Assembly: GCA_963751355.1 (NCBI GenBank)
Contig: CAVVVS010000056.1
Span: forward strand, 1-24,671
Reading direction: 5' to 3'
Source: CAVVVS01 sp963751355
GTDB lineage: Bacteria; Bacteroidota; Ignavibacteria; Ignavibacteriales; Ignavibacteriaceae
DNA length: 24,671 nt
The notes under the pieces were generated by a model, which had not been told where the DNA came from, ran no database searches, and saw only the letters and a program-made list of their open reading frames with translations. Made by a program: the position numbers and the translations under genes. Below are positions 8,011 through 17,192 of the stretch, piece after piece (positions within the stretch are counted from its first letter, which is position 1; each line of letters opens with the position of its first letter).

Positions 8011-9687
8011 ATGAAACTTAAATATTTAGTTTCACTTATTGCACTGATTTTTGCGTTAAATGTAAACGCACAGATAAGTAAAGAACAGATTAATCAAATA
8101 GATAGTCTCTTTATTAATTGGAACAAACCGAATCATCCGGGAGGAGCTATTGGTGTTTTGAAAAACGACAAGATTGTCTTCTCACGATCTTATGGACTTG
8201 CCAGTTTAGAATACCTGGTACCTAATTCAACTGAGACCATTTTCAATATAGCATCTGTTTCGAAACAATTCACAGCAATGGGAATTGTCTTACTTCATAT
8301 ACAAGGAAAGTTATCAATAGATGACGACATAAGAAAATATTTACCTGAATTACCGGATTTCGGGGAAACGATTACGATACGTCAGATGCTTCATCATACC
8401 AGTGGGTTAAGAAGTTTGCATGCAATGCTTGGGCTGGCAGGATGGAGAGATGACGATTCAAGAACCAATGAAGATCTTTATAGATTTATGAAGATGCAAA
8501 GAGATCTGAATTTCAAACCAGGATCTGAATTTATGTACTGTAATACCGGCTATATGTTGATGGTCAAAATTATAGAAGAAGTTACTGCCGAAAAATTTCC
8601 TGATTGGATGAAGAAAAATATATTCGATCCTTTAGGAATGAATCATACCTACGTAGAAGACCAATACAACAGAGTTGTGACAAATAATGCCACATCTTAT
8701 CATCAACTTATTGACGGAAATTATCTGAGAGCGGTAGAATATTGGGGATATACCGGGTCCGGAAACGTGCATTCTACAACGAATGATTTACTCAAGTGGT
8801 TGAGTAATTTTACTGCCCCGCAGATTAAATGGGAAGAACCATTTAGACTAATAAAAACGCTGGATAAACTAAATGATGGGTCTGATAATGGTTATGCTTT
8901 CGGAGTATTCATAAATAAATACCTGGGTCATGAAATAATTCAACATGGTGGGGCAATTGGAGGATTTAGAACCTATGCTGGCACCATTCCCGAAGAAAAA
9001 CTGAGTGTCGTTGTGCTAACTAATTTTTCTTCTTCTTCGTCTGATTCAAAAGCAAATCAAATTTATGAAATTCTCTTAACAGGTTCAGATGCCGACAATA
9101 GTGAAACTGTGAAAAAGAATGTTTCTGTGAAAACTATTTCTCTTTCAAACGATGAATTGAAAAAATATGAAGCAAACTATTGGAATGATAAAGAAAATTA
9201 TTCAAGAAAAATATATTTAAGGAATGACACCTTGCGATATTTCAGGTCCGAAAATAATGAAACTCCTATTGTTCCTATTGGAGATAATGAATTTCAATTG
9301 ATTACTAATTCAGCAGATCTTAAAATTAAGTTTGTAATTGATAAAAAACAAAAATCCATGTTTGTTACAGTAAATAATGGCAAACCATCTATTTTTGAAA
9401 ATTATGAAGCACAAACTATCACTACAAAAGATTTATTATCATATACCGGCAAATTTTATAGTCCCGAACTTGAAGCAACTTATAAAATATATTTAAAAAA
9501 TGATACTTTATATTCTCATCATGCCCGACACGGTGATTTTAAAATAAAAGTTTTAAAACAAGATGTTTTAGAAGGCCAATGGCCTTTTCATATAATCAAA
9601 TATAAAAGGAATAAAAAAGGAGATGTGTTAGGTATTTATGTTTCAAATGGAAGAGTAAGAAATCTTTGGTTCGAAAAACAAAATTAA
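8011..9687 (+). CDS. Exported serine hydrolase with C-terminal beta-rich domain
   Basis: The product is 558 residues with a signal peptide cleaved near NVNA-Q (residue 20). The catalytic class C beta-lactamase-like domain covers about 25-355, with Ser82-V-S-Lys85 (NIASVSKQFTA), Tyr176 in YCNTGYM (the full Y-x-N motif) and His312-G-G in IQHGGAIGGF. MLHHTSGL precedes the second motif. About 200 further residues follow, rich in short beta strands and resembling the C-terminal extensions of this family (DUF3471-like; not verified). The gene is a diverged relative of its upstream neighbour and lies 70 bases after it. RNA-level coupling is likely. The exact substrate is unknown; peptidoglycan-derived D-peptides or esters are plausible. 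Confidence 0.9.
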   Translation: MKLKYLVSLIALIFALNVNAQISKEQINQIDSLFINWNKPNHPGGAIGVLKNDKIVFSRSYGLASLEYLVPNSTETIFNIASVSKQFTAMGIVLLHIQGKLSIDDDIRKYLPELPDFGETITIRQMLHHTSGLRSLHAMLGLAGWRDDDSRTNEDLYRFMKMQRDLNFKPGSEFMYCNTGYMLMVKIIEEVTAEKFPDWMKKNIFDPLGMNHTYVEDQYNRVVTNNATSYHQLIDGNYLRAVEYWGYTGSGNVHSTTNDLLKWLSNFTAPQIKWEEPFRLIKTLDKLNDGSDNGYAFGVFINKYLGHEIIQHGGAIGGFRTYAGTIPEEKLSVVVLTNFSSSSSDSKANQIYEILLTGSDADNSETVKKNVSVKTISLSNDELKKYEANYWNDKENYSRKIYLRNDTLRYFRSENNETPIVPIGDNEFQLITNSADLKIKFVIDKKQKSMFVTVNNGKPSIFENYEAQTITTKDLLSYTGKFYSPELEATYKIYLKNDTLYSHHARHGDFKIKVLKQDVLEGQWPFHIIKYKRNKKGDVLGIYVSNGRVRNLWFEKQN

Positions 9688-9853
9688 AAATCGATTTATT
9701 GTATTGCATGAAAAAGGACATAGGTTTCCAGATAACTGGACTTATTACTTGCATACTTCAATTGGTTACATTTTAAAAGACGAAGAAACGAATTGATTTG
9801 AAAAAGATGGAAATAATCTGAAAAAGATTTTTAACAACGATGAAATTGATTTA

Positions 9854-10540
9854 ATGCAATATTATAAAAACAATAATACTCTTTATCATTATTACGATTC
9901 AACCATCTATGCTCTAGGGTGGTATTATAAACTGAATGATAATGGTTTTAAAGTAGTCTGGCATGAAGGCGACATGATGGGAGCAAGTTCAATTATTAAA
10001 CTAATACCAGAAAACAATATTGCAATTGCAGTTATAATAAACTCTTCAAACCGACAGGTTTGTAATGATATAATAAACAAATTTATTAAAGTAGTTTTAC
10101 CCGAATATCAAGCGCCTCCTATCAATGAAGGAACTGAAGTAGCTAATTATAAATCATACACCTCTGACTCTACTTATTTTGGCGATTGGAGTGGAACTAT
10201 TAAAGTTGATAATTTAGACATTCCATGCTCCATGAAATTTCAACCTGATGGCAATATCATAATTACATATATTGATTATACTTACAAATCATATTTTACT
10301 CAGAACAATCCTATTCCACATAAAACAATATTGTTATCTGGTATCATTAACAAAGAATCGTTTCTTGGAATGTTTCCCGGAACCCTACCTTCTAAGGACA
10401 TTAGGCAAGAATTTAGTCAATTTATGTCGCTCAAACTATATAAGAATGGAAATATATTATCGGGAACTCTTGTTGCATTGGCTGTTGCAGAGAGAGAATA
10501 CTACGCTTATCCATTTTACATTAGACTTGAAAATAAATGA
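9854..10540 (+). CDS. C-terminal half of a third serine hydrolase (probable remnant)
   Basis: The 228-residue reading frame begins in the middle of a beta-lactamase-like domain. YALGWYYK...VVWHEGDMMGASSIIKLIPENNIAIAVIINSS matches the third active-site motif region (His-x-Gly, WHEGD) and the strand after it. About 120 C-terminal residues follow in beta-rich style. The SxxK and YxN motifs and a signal peptide are absent, so it cannot be a working enzyme alone. The same frame is open upstream to a TGA at 9794-9796 and, beyond that stop, again to about 9690, with unrecognised residues. No ribosome site precedes the ATG. I read it as the relic of a tandem duplication after loss of the 5' half. Its stop overlaps an ATG of the next frame (ATGA). 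Confidence 0.6.
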   Translation: MQYYKNNNTLYHYYDSTIYALGWYYKLNDNGFKVVWHEGDMMGASSIIKLIPENNIAIAVIINSSNRQVCNDIINKFIKVVLPEYQAPPINEGTEVANYKSYTSDSTYFGDWSGTIKVDNLDIPCSMKFQPDGNIIITYIDYTYKSYFTQNNPIPHKTILLSGIINKESFLGMFPGTLPSKDIRQEFSQFMSLKLYKNGNILSGTLVALAVAEREYYAYPFYIRLENK

Positions 10541-10581
10541 AAATGCACGAACACACAACATCAACAAAGGAGAATTGGTTA

Positions 10582-11529
10582 ATGAAAAATTCAATGAAAC
10601 GAATAATAATATCGGCAATTGTAATGTTTTTGGGATTGAGCAGTATTGGTTTTGGACAAAAAGAATTCATCAATGTGAATGGAAAGAAGGTTGAAATATT
10701 GACATCTGGTTTAGAGAACAACCAGAAGGATAAACCAGTAATTGTATTCGAAAATGGAATGGCCAGCAAATTTGATTATTGGGAAACTGTGATTACTGAA
10801 GTATCGAAAACATCAGCAGTATTTTCTTATAACCGACCAAGAATTGGTGAATCGGAAAATGATAGCATTCCCCCAACCACAAAACATATTGTAGAAAATT
10901 TAAGGAAGATGCTATTAGACAAAGGTCTTAATCCTCCATACTTATTAGTAGCACATTCTTTCGGCGGAGCGTATATAAGAAGTTTTGCTTCATATTACCC
11001 GGATGAAATTGCCGGACTTATATTTGTTGATCCTATAGATTTTACAAAAAAGAAAGGAGATGGATCTCTTCCATATTTAGAAATTGGATTGACTCAACAT
11101 CAAATTGATTCTATGTTTGCAAAACCGTATGATGATTTCAAAGAAAAACTTTATTCCGAAATGCCAAATTTTTATGTTGAAGAAGTGAAAATATCAATAC
11201 AATTAACCGCAGATGAATTTAAAGAATGCGATAGCACTCCTTTGCCCGATGTGCCTGTTCATTTTATAATGGCGGGAGGTTATTCGACTGAGGGTGATGA
11301 TAGAGGAGAAACCATCTTTGATAAACAGAAATTATTCAGAATTAATAACAACCTAAAGATGAAACGCTGGATAGCATTGTTGGATCCTTTGAAATATGGA
11401 AAGTTCTTTTATTGTTCCAACTCCGGGCATAATGTTATGAAAGATGATCCAGAAACAGTTATTTCAAGTATCAAGCTAGCTTTGAATGACTATGATAGAA
11501 TTCAAAAGGACAAAACAATCAAGGAATAG
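10582..11529 (+). CDS. Exported alpha/beta hydrolase
   Basis: The product is 315 residues of alpha/beta-hydrolase type. A signal peptide (MKRIIISAIVMFLGLSSIGFG-Q) follows the start. Sequence features are VIVFENGMASKFDYW in the oxyanion-side strand/loop, the nucleophile elbow VAHSFGGAY with Ser126, the strand GLIFVDP, and the C-terminal catalytic His283 in NSGHNVMKDDPE. The acid residue is not certain. Relatives are esterases, lipases or peptidases; nothing fixes the substrate. The frame is open to an ATG at 10537 that overlaps the previous stop, but AAAGGAG (10566-10572) is spaced for 10582, and this start puts the signal peptide near the N-terminus. ATG 10594 is also possible. It may be translated with the upstream hydrolase relic. 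An attC-like palindrome begins 11 bases after the stop. Confidence 0.85.
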   Translation: MKNSMKRIIISAIVMFLGLSSIGFGQKEFINVNGKKVEILTSGLENNQKDKPVIVFENGMASKFDYWETVITEVSKTSAVFSYNRPRIGESENDSIPPTTKHIVENLRKMLLDKGLNPPYLLVAHSFGGAYIRSFASYYPDEIAGLIFVDPIDFTKKKGDGSLPYLEIGLTQHQIDSMFAKPYDDFKEKLYSEMPNFYVEEVKISIQLTADEFKECDSTPLPDVPVHFIMAGGYSTEGDDRGETIFDKQKLFRINNNLKMKRWIALLDPLKYGKFFYCSNSGHNVMKDDPETVISSIKLALNDYDRIQKDKTIKE

Positions 11530-11540
11530 TAAAATCACAC

Positions 11541-11654
11541 ATTACCCGTCGCTCTCCGAAGGTGACCTATGGACAACGAGGATAGCCCTACAAAAGATGG
11601 CGATTAAAAATAAAACGACAGGTAACAATGTGCAAAAGTAATCGCGGGTTATGT
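11541..11654 (+). repeat. attC-like imperfect palindrome, copy A
   Basis: The block begins ATTACCCGTC (11541-11550) and ends TCGCGGGTTATGT (11642-11654). CACATTACCCG (11538-11548) and CGGGTTATGTG (11645-11655) are inverted repeats matching at 10 of 11 positions. A second, internal partner for the left arm is CGACAGGTAA (11616-11625), matching 9 of 10. It starts 11 bases after a stop codon. Both end sequences recur, with one change each, in the inverted copy at 4512-4587 while the centres differ. An integron-type recombination site or the end of a mobile segment would explain this; no integrase is in view. Confidence 0.38.
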
Positions 11655-12304
11655 GATAAAACAAAAGTCAGTGTAAAACTGAAATGGTAGTGAGTAGAAA
11701 TCCGCTACTACTAATATACAAGACCGTTAATCCACAACATTTCTAATCAATAATCAGCAAATTCCTTCAAAATATCAATAAAATGTTAAGCTAATTTTTC
11801 CCGGATTGATACGGCTGTGCCGTGGCTTTTTTATCTTTCACTGTCATGGTTGTACTAAGTCAGGATGTTTTCTTGTGCGGAGAGGGGGGAGTCGTTGATG
11901 CCCTTAATTTCATTTGGTTTTTGCAGAGTTTTGAAAGTTGATGACTAAATAATTTTAATTGGTCAATATTTAGTATTCGAGTTTCTATTGTAAGAGATGA
12001 TGTGTTATTTTTCCGCATCTAAATTATTCTATATTAGATAGATTCTTAAGTCTTACTAAAATGAAGCTAATAAGTTATCGTGGAATTAGTAGAAAAATTT
12101 CTATGAGTACTTGTTTGAATTAGTGGTAAGATTCAATTTAAGAGATCCATCCTATTACGATTTTATGTTGAAAAAGCTGCATTTTTCAGAGGTGGTTAAA
12201 ACTCCAATGTCGCAGAGAATTTTGAATTTTATAAAAAGAATTCAATGACCAAAAAATGACCATGCCACATCAAATACAGTCTATTAAGGCGTCTACATCA
12301 ACTA
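11655..12304. other. Largely non-coding region with a short orphan open frame
   Basis: No recognisable gene is present. ACGGC-TGT-GCCGT (11811-11823) followed by GGCTTTTTT is a short hairpin that may be a leftover plus-strand terminator. An open frame from 12093 to 12248 (no ATG near its start) reads like protein, with RFNLRDPSYYDFMLKKL and then SEVVKTPMSQRILNFIKRIQ before TGA. It may be the tail of a lost gene, but I do not recognise it. Longer frames running into the tRNA are spurious. Confidence 0.4.
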
Positions 12305-12358
12305 ATAAAAAAAACAAAAAGCCCGAAAACAGCTTATACTTGCTATTATCGAGCTTTT
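12305..12358 (-). terminator. Intrinsic terminator of tRNA-Ser
   Basis: On the minus strand AAAAGCTCGA (12358-12349) pairs with TCGGGCTTTT (12326-12317), a 10-base stem with one G-U pair. A T-rich run follows (12316-12305). It lies 11 bases after the tRNA 3' end. Confidence 0.8.
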
Positions 12359-12369
12359 ATTTTTTGTTG

Positions 12370-12456
12370 CGGAGAGACAGGGATTCGAACCCCGGAAGGA
12401 CTTGCATCCTTAACGGTTTTCAAGACCGCCGCATTCAACCACTCTGCCATCTCTCC
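12370..12456 (-). tRNA. tRNA-Ser (anticodon TGA)
   Basis: This 87-nt tRNA has acceptor arms GGAGAGA and TCTCTCC, discriminator G, the anticodon loop CTTGAAA (anticodon UGA), a long variable arm as expected for serine, and the T loop GTTCGAATC. CCA is not encoded. An open frame across it on the plus strand is an artefact. Confidence 0.96.
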
Positions 12457-13098
12457 GTATTGAATTTATGAAACATTAAAATTTCCGGTTTTTATTCTCT
12501 CACCGGTTCCGCAATTTACTCTCTTTGTATGCGTAAATTTAAGAATATTTTAAAAATGAATCAGAAATATAGTAATATTTATCTAATTTTAAAACATTAG
12601 TTATTCTTAAATATTTCAGCATATTATATTAACTTCCGGTGATTATTCAGGGACAACATTGGAGTTTCTGTAAAATAAAGGTCTAACTTAATTTTCATTT
12701 CAACCAAAAGGAAAAAATTCATAATTCTAAAAGATTTGCATCATAGGCGCACAGGTCTCAGTTGATGACTTCTTCGAATTGAAAAATAAAATATTCTGTA
12801 GATTATCAATTAAATTTTTTATTATGGTACCTTTTACGGATAGAACTTAATTATTAGTAAGAAAAAATTTTGACTTTTTGAATAATTTCCGATAGCTTAG
12901 AAAAAATTAAAATGGGATTCTCAGGGAAGATAAATAAATTAGGGTGATTTCTCCATTGAATTTAATTTGTCTGATTTCTTTTGGAACTTATTGTAAGCGA
13001 ATTTTTTCACAAAGCGGCTGCGGATCTTGAAAAACTTATTATATATTTCGGCATTTTTAATCATTGACTGATTTATTAAATCTTTTAAAATAGATTAA
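12457..13098. other. Intergenic region between tRNA-Ser and the sensor kinase
   Basis: These are about 640 AT-rich bases with no open frame of note and no strong hairpin. They must hold the divergent promoters of tRNA-Ser and the sensor kinase, but I could not place either with confidence. No good ribosome site precedes the kinase ATG, which is not unusual in Bacteroidota. Confidence 0.5.
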
Positions 13099-16000
13099 AT
13101 GAAAATATTGACTTTTTATTTTTCAAAATTGTTTAGGTCTATTTTCCAGATAACTTTATTAATTATTGTATTAGCCATTTCCGTATCTATTGCCCAGGTT
13201 AGTGAAATCAAATTTGATCATCTTTCCGTAAAGGACGGATTATCTCAAAGTGTAGTTAATTGTATTTACAGAGATAAAAAAGGTCTGATGTGGTTTGGAA
13301 CGCAGGATGGATTAAATAGATATGACGGTTACAATTTTAAGGTTTACAAATCAGTTCCTTTCGATTCTAATTCACTTTCGGATAATTGGATTCAGTGTAT
13401 CACGGAAGATACATCTAATAATTTATGGATAGGAACATACAGCGGCGGTATTTTTAAGTTCAACACGGAACATGAAACGTTTACTAATTACCGGAATGAT
13501 CCCGGTGATAATAATTCGCTGGTTAATAACAGGGTTTGGGCAATATTAGCCTTGAAGGATGGAAATATCGTGGTAGGTACATCCGGCGGTCTTGACCTCT
13601 TCAATGAAAAAACAGGAAAGTTTAAGCATTATAAAAACGTTAAAAATAATCTTAACAGTTTGAGCAACAATGCAGTGAATGCCATCTCAGAGGAAGATGG
13701 AGGGATTTTGTGGCTGGGTACATGGGGAGGTGGATTAGATCAATTCGATAAAAAAAAACAAAAATTTAAGCACTATTTCTTTGGAAATGCCGGTTCACCG
13801 GGAAATGCACATAATTTTATTAAATCTATTTATAAGGATAAAAATACCTTGTGGCTCGGAACCAGGAATGGGTTAATAAAATTTGAAAAGAAAACTGGTT
13901 CATTTGAGATTATTAAGTTGAGTGGCATAACAACTGATTATCCTGATCAAAATTCTATTCTTTCTTTAACTAAGGGCTCTCGCGGGCAATTGTGGATTGG
14001 CACCCATAATAATGGCTTATATATTTATGACCCTTCCACTGGAAAATCTAAAAATTATTTACAAACATCTTTTAATCCCGGCGGAGTTAGTGATAACTGG
14101 ATATCGGCTTTATATAATGATCCTTACGATGTACTTTGGTGCGGAACGGGAAAAGGTATTGATAAACTGCTGCCACTGACCAGGTATTTCATGCATGTTA
14201 GTAACGATGCCAAAAAATTATTAGGTTTGAATACAGCGGAGATTAATGCAGTTACCGAGGATCATAACGGAATAATTTGGATAGGAACCTGGGATAATGG
14301 ATTATATAGGTTTGACAGGAAAGCTTCAACTATTAAGCAATATATTCATAATCCGGCAAATCTATTTAGCCTGCCTAATAATATAGTTTGGTCGATTCTC
14401 GAAGATAAAGAGAATAATTTATGGGTCGGTACTTATGCGGGAATAAAAATATTTGATCAAAAATTGCAAAAATTTAAAAATCCGCCATTCTATTCCGGTT
14501 TGCTTAAAAATCATAATATATCAGAACTATACCAGGATAGTCGAGATTATATTTGGATAGGTACCTGGGGGGGAGGTTTATACTGCTTCGATACACAGAA
14601 TAAGAAATTGACGGGATATCAGTATAATCAGGCTGACTCTTCCAGCATAAGCAATAATTTGATAACCTCTATTTATGAGGATAGTAAAAACAACTTGTGG
14701 ATAGGAACTAATGCGGGAGGTCTAAATAGGTTTATTTACAGCCGTCAAAAATTTATCCGGTACCAGTATAACAAAAAAGATATTAATTCTATAAGTAATA
14801 ATAATGTAACCACAATACACGAACATAAAGATCATTCCCTATGGATCGGAACCTGGGGAGGTGGAATTAATAAATTTTTACCGCAATCTAATAGATTCAG
14901 TAATTATACAGAATCTGAAGGATTATCGAATAATGTGATTTATGGAATTCTTGAGGATCAGCACGGGATTCTCTGGCTAAGTACAGGTAACGGATTATCA
15001 AGGTTGGACCCAAAAACAGGTAAGTTTATAATTTACAACGTGAAAGACGGCCTGGATAACGCGCAGTTTCGCCGCGGTTTTACAAAGTGCAGGGACGGAC
15101 TAATGATTTTTGGAGGTATCAATGGATTGACTCTTTTTTATCCTGACAGCATTAAAGTTGATAATAACAAACCTCCTCTGGTTATTACCTCCTTTGAAGT
15201 TTTTAATACAAACAATCCAAAAAATATTGTTATCCCTCCTTCAGGTAAAGTTTTTCTGAAATATTTTGATCATGATTTTGCGATAGGATTTTCATTATTG
15301 GATTTTAACCGTTCTGATAAAAATAATTACTCTTATATGCTGGAAGGGTACGATGATAAATGGTCGTTTATAGGAAACAGGAGAAAAGCATATTACACAA
15401 ATTTATCTCCCGGTTCATACACATTTAAAGTAAAAGCTTCAAACGGTGATAACATTTGGAATCCGAAAGAAACTCAGCTGAAAATTATTATCATTCCGCC
15501 CTTTTGGAAAACATGGTGGTTTTTTGTTTCGTTAGCCATTCTTTTCCTATTGCTTTTATATTTAATCTATCGATACCGTCTTGGACAATTATTAAAATTT
15601 GAAAGGATGAGAAGTACAATAGCAATAGATCTTCATGATGACATTGGAGCCGGATTAACGAGGATTTCTCTTTTCAGCGATACAGCATTACGAAATCTTG
15701 AAAAACTTAATACAAGCGTACTGGAAGACGAAAACATTATTTCATTAAACAAGATGAAATCACTGTTGGTGGAAATAGGCGAGAATTCAAGAAATTTAAT
15801 CAGTTCGATGAGTGACATTGTTTGGATGGTTAATCCGAGGAATGATTCTTTTGAAAACATAACATTGAGAATGAAAGATTATACCACAAAATTTATGGAA
15901 TTGAATGATATAGATTATGAAGTTGAATTTGATAACACATTAAGTTCTATATCTCTTCCGATGGATATGAGAAGAAACTTATTTTTAATTTACAAAGAAG

Positions 16001-16242
16001 CGATTTCCAATATCATACGGCATGCCAATGCGACTCAAGTAAAAATAAGAATATATAAAGAGAAAAATTTCATCAATATTTTGATTCACGACAACGGCGC
16101 AGGTCTCCCGGCTGAGGGTAGGTCAAAAGGCAATGGGCTGATAAATATAAAAAAAAGGGCTAATTCATACGGCGGAAATTCCGTAATTACATCTATTCCC
16201 GGGAAGGGAACGTCGTTGGATGTGACTTTAAAAATACCCTAA
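13099..16242 (+). CDS. Two-component beta-propeller sensor histidine kinase
   Basis: The product is 1047 residues. An N-terminal signal or anchor (IFQITLLIIVLAISVSIAQ) is followed by a periplasmic sensor built of about 14 Reg_prop repeats, each with a W-[IL]-G-T core (for example LWIGTYSGG, IWIGTWDNGLYRFD, LWIGTNAGG). That is enough for two seven-blade propellers. A Y_Y_Y domain follows (about 700-795, ending YTNLSPGSYTFKVKASNGD), then one membrane helix (about 804-823). The cytoplasmic part is a HisKA_3-type kinase: His846 in DLHDDIGAGLTRI is the phosphate acceptor, and the ATPase has an N box KEAISNIIRHAN (Glu967, Asn971) and G boxes DNGAG and GNGL. There is no fused receiver or AraC domain, unlike Bacteroides hybrid two-component systems. 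The NarL-type regulator at 17400 is the likely partner. The ligand is unknown; glycans are the best-known ligands of this sensor type. Confidence 0.93.
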   Translation: MKILTFYFSKLFRSIFQITLLIIVLAISVSIAQVSEIKFDHLSVKDGLSQSVVNCIYRDKKGLMWFGTQDGLNRYDGYNFKVYKSVPFDSNSLSDNWIQCITEDTSNNLWIGTYSGGIFKFNTEHETFTNYRNDPGDNNSLVNNRVWAILALKDGNIVVGTSGGLDLFNEKTGKFKHYKNVKNNLNSLSNNAVNAISEEDGGILWLGTWGGGLDQFDKKKQKFKHYFFGNAGSPGNAHNFIKSIYKDKNTLWLGTRNGLIKFEKKTGSFEIIKLSGITTDYPDQNSILSLTKGSRGQLWIGTHNNGLYIYDPSTGKSKNYLQTSFNPGGVSDNWISALYNDPYDVLWCGTGKGIDKLLPLTRYFMHVSNDAKKLLGLNTAEINAVTEDHNGIIWIGTWDNGLYRFDRKASTIKQYIHNPANLFSLPNNIVWSILEDKENNLWVGTYAGIKIFDQKLQKFKNPPFYSGLLKNHNISELYQDSRDYIWIGTWGGGLYCFDTQNKKLTGYQYNQADSSSISNNLITSIYEDSKNNLWIGTNAGGLNRFIYSRQKFIRYQYNKKDINSISNNNVTTIHEHKDHSLWIGTWGGGINKFLPQSNRFSNYTESEGLSNNVIYGILEDQHGILWLSTGNGLSRLDPKTGKFIIYNVKDGLDNAQFRRGFTKCRDGLMIFGGINGLTLFYPDSIKVDNNKPPLVITSFEVFNTNNPKNIVIPPSGKVFLKYFDHDFAIGFSLLDFNRSDKNNYSYMLEGYDDKWSFIGNRRKAYYTNLSPGSYTFKVKASNGDNIWNPKETQLKIIIIPPFWKTWWFFVSLAILFLLLLYLIYRYRLGQLLKFERMRSTIAIDLHDDIGAGLTRISLFSDTALRNLEKLNTSVLEDENIISLNKMKSLLVEIGENSRNLISSMSDIVWMVNPRNDSFENITLRMKDYTTKFMELNDIDYEVEFDNTLSSISLPMDMRRNLFLIYKEAISNIIRHANATQVKIRIYKEKNFINILIHDNGAGLPAEGRSKGNGLINIKKRANSYGGNSVITSIPGKGTSLDVTLKIP

Positions 16243-16258
16243 GTTGGGTATGTGTTTT
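16234..16258 (+). terminator. Possible intrinsic terminator overlapping the kinase stop codon
   Basis: ATACCC (16234-16239) pairs with GGGTAT (16246-16251) over TAAGTT, and GTGTTTTT follows. The stem is short and includes the stop codon. A third arm, ATACCCAA (16306-16313), can compete for the TTGGGTAT strand. Confidence 0.45.
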
Positions 16259-16640
16259 TAATTAAATCTTGGTAACTTTCTTACTGGTATACGGATATAA
16301 CTTCGATACCCAAACATAGCGGGGATGATGGCTTTCTATTTTCTACTCCCTAGTTATCATACGTTTAGAGTATACTAATTGTACTGATATAATTAAGTTA
16401 TTATATGCAAAATGATAAAAATTCAACCTTATTGTAATTTCGGACAATACCACACGAGTTTCTGAAACAGGCATCTCTTCGTGAGATACCTGAGATTTAT
16501 TTGATACGGTAAATTATTTTGATGTGCTGACCGGAAGCCTTATTCGGTGAATTAATGCAGGCACGATAATCAGCACAACTTCTGGCTTAGTTGAATACTT
16601 AATAAATTAATTCTATCTATTTATCATCATGGAGGTTCCA
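16259..16640. other. Intergenic region before the beta-barrel gene
   Basis: The region is about 380 bases with no gene. It holds a hairpin CAGGCATCTC (16468-16477) / GAGATACCTG (16483-16492) with one C-A mismatch and loop TTCGT, without a clear T tract. GGAGG (16631-16635) is the ribosome site for the ATG at 16641. A separate promoter for the barrel gene is plausible but not located. Confidence 0.5.
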
Positions 16641-17192
16641 ATGCGATTTCTTTTAAAAATTTGTTTTTCGGTACTTTTAATTTCGAGCTTTTGCGTTACA
16701 AGTCTTTTCGCTCAATCACCTTTCGAAAAGGGCACTAAATTAGGTCAGGTAGGTATCGGATACGGTTTTGCCGGAATATACGGTACCACATCGGTTCCTC
16801 CAATTAGTTTAGGTTTTCAATACGGTATAGAGCAAAAAATTTCAATCGGTGGAATACTCGGATATACATCTTCAACGTATGATTTGGGGAGGTATAATGG
16901 AGTAGATTATTCATGGACCTATACTTATATATTAATCGGTGCGAGGGGAGAGTATCACTTCCTTGAAAATTCGGAAAATATGGACGGATATGCAGGAGCT
17001 ACTTTAGGATATGCGATAGCAAGTTTTTCGGAACCTAACGGGTATAGCGGCTATTACACAGCGGGTGGAAGTTATATGGTTTTTGGAGTTCATATTGGAT
17101 TAAGATACTTTTTTAATCCTAATATTGCATTATTTGGTGAGCTCGGTTATGGTGTCGGTTATATAACCGTTGGAGTTGCCTTTAAATTATAA
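16641..17192 (+). CDS. Outer-membrane beta-barrel protein next to the sensor kinase
   Basis: The product is 183 residues with a signal peptide (MRFLLKICFSVLLISSFCVTSLFA-Q). The mature protein has alternating amphipathic strands, rich in Gly, Tyr and Phe: GQVGIGYGFAGIYG, SLGFQYGIEQKISIGGILGYTS, YTYILIGARGEYHF, GVHIGLRYFFNPNIALFGELGYG. It ends GVAFKL, as small eight-strand outer-membrane proteins do. An in-frame ATG at 16629 exists, but the GGAGG at 16631-16635 is the ribosome site for 16641, so the later start is chosen. It sits between the sensor kinase and the response regulator and may be a target or accessory of that system. That is inference from position only. Confidence 0.78.
   Translation: MRFLLKICFSVLLISSFCVTSLFAQSPFEKGTKLGQVGIGYGFAGIYGTTSVPPISLGFQYGIEQKISIGGILGYTSSTYDLGRYNGVDYSWTYTYILIGARGEYHFLENSENMDGYAGATLGYAIASFSEPNGYSGYYTAGGSYMVFGVHIGLRYFFNPNIALFGELGYGVGYITVGVAFKL

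Noticed and set aside
10272..10694. Plus-strand open frame of 140 codons overlapping two hydrolase frames
   Set aside because: It is out of frame with both recognised reading frames, and its translation has no domain pattern.
12256..12471. Plus-strand open frame of 71 codons
   Set aside because: It runs antisense across tRNA-Ser; the RDRDSNPG stretch is the well-known false translation of a serine tRNA.
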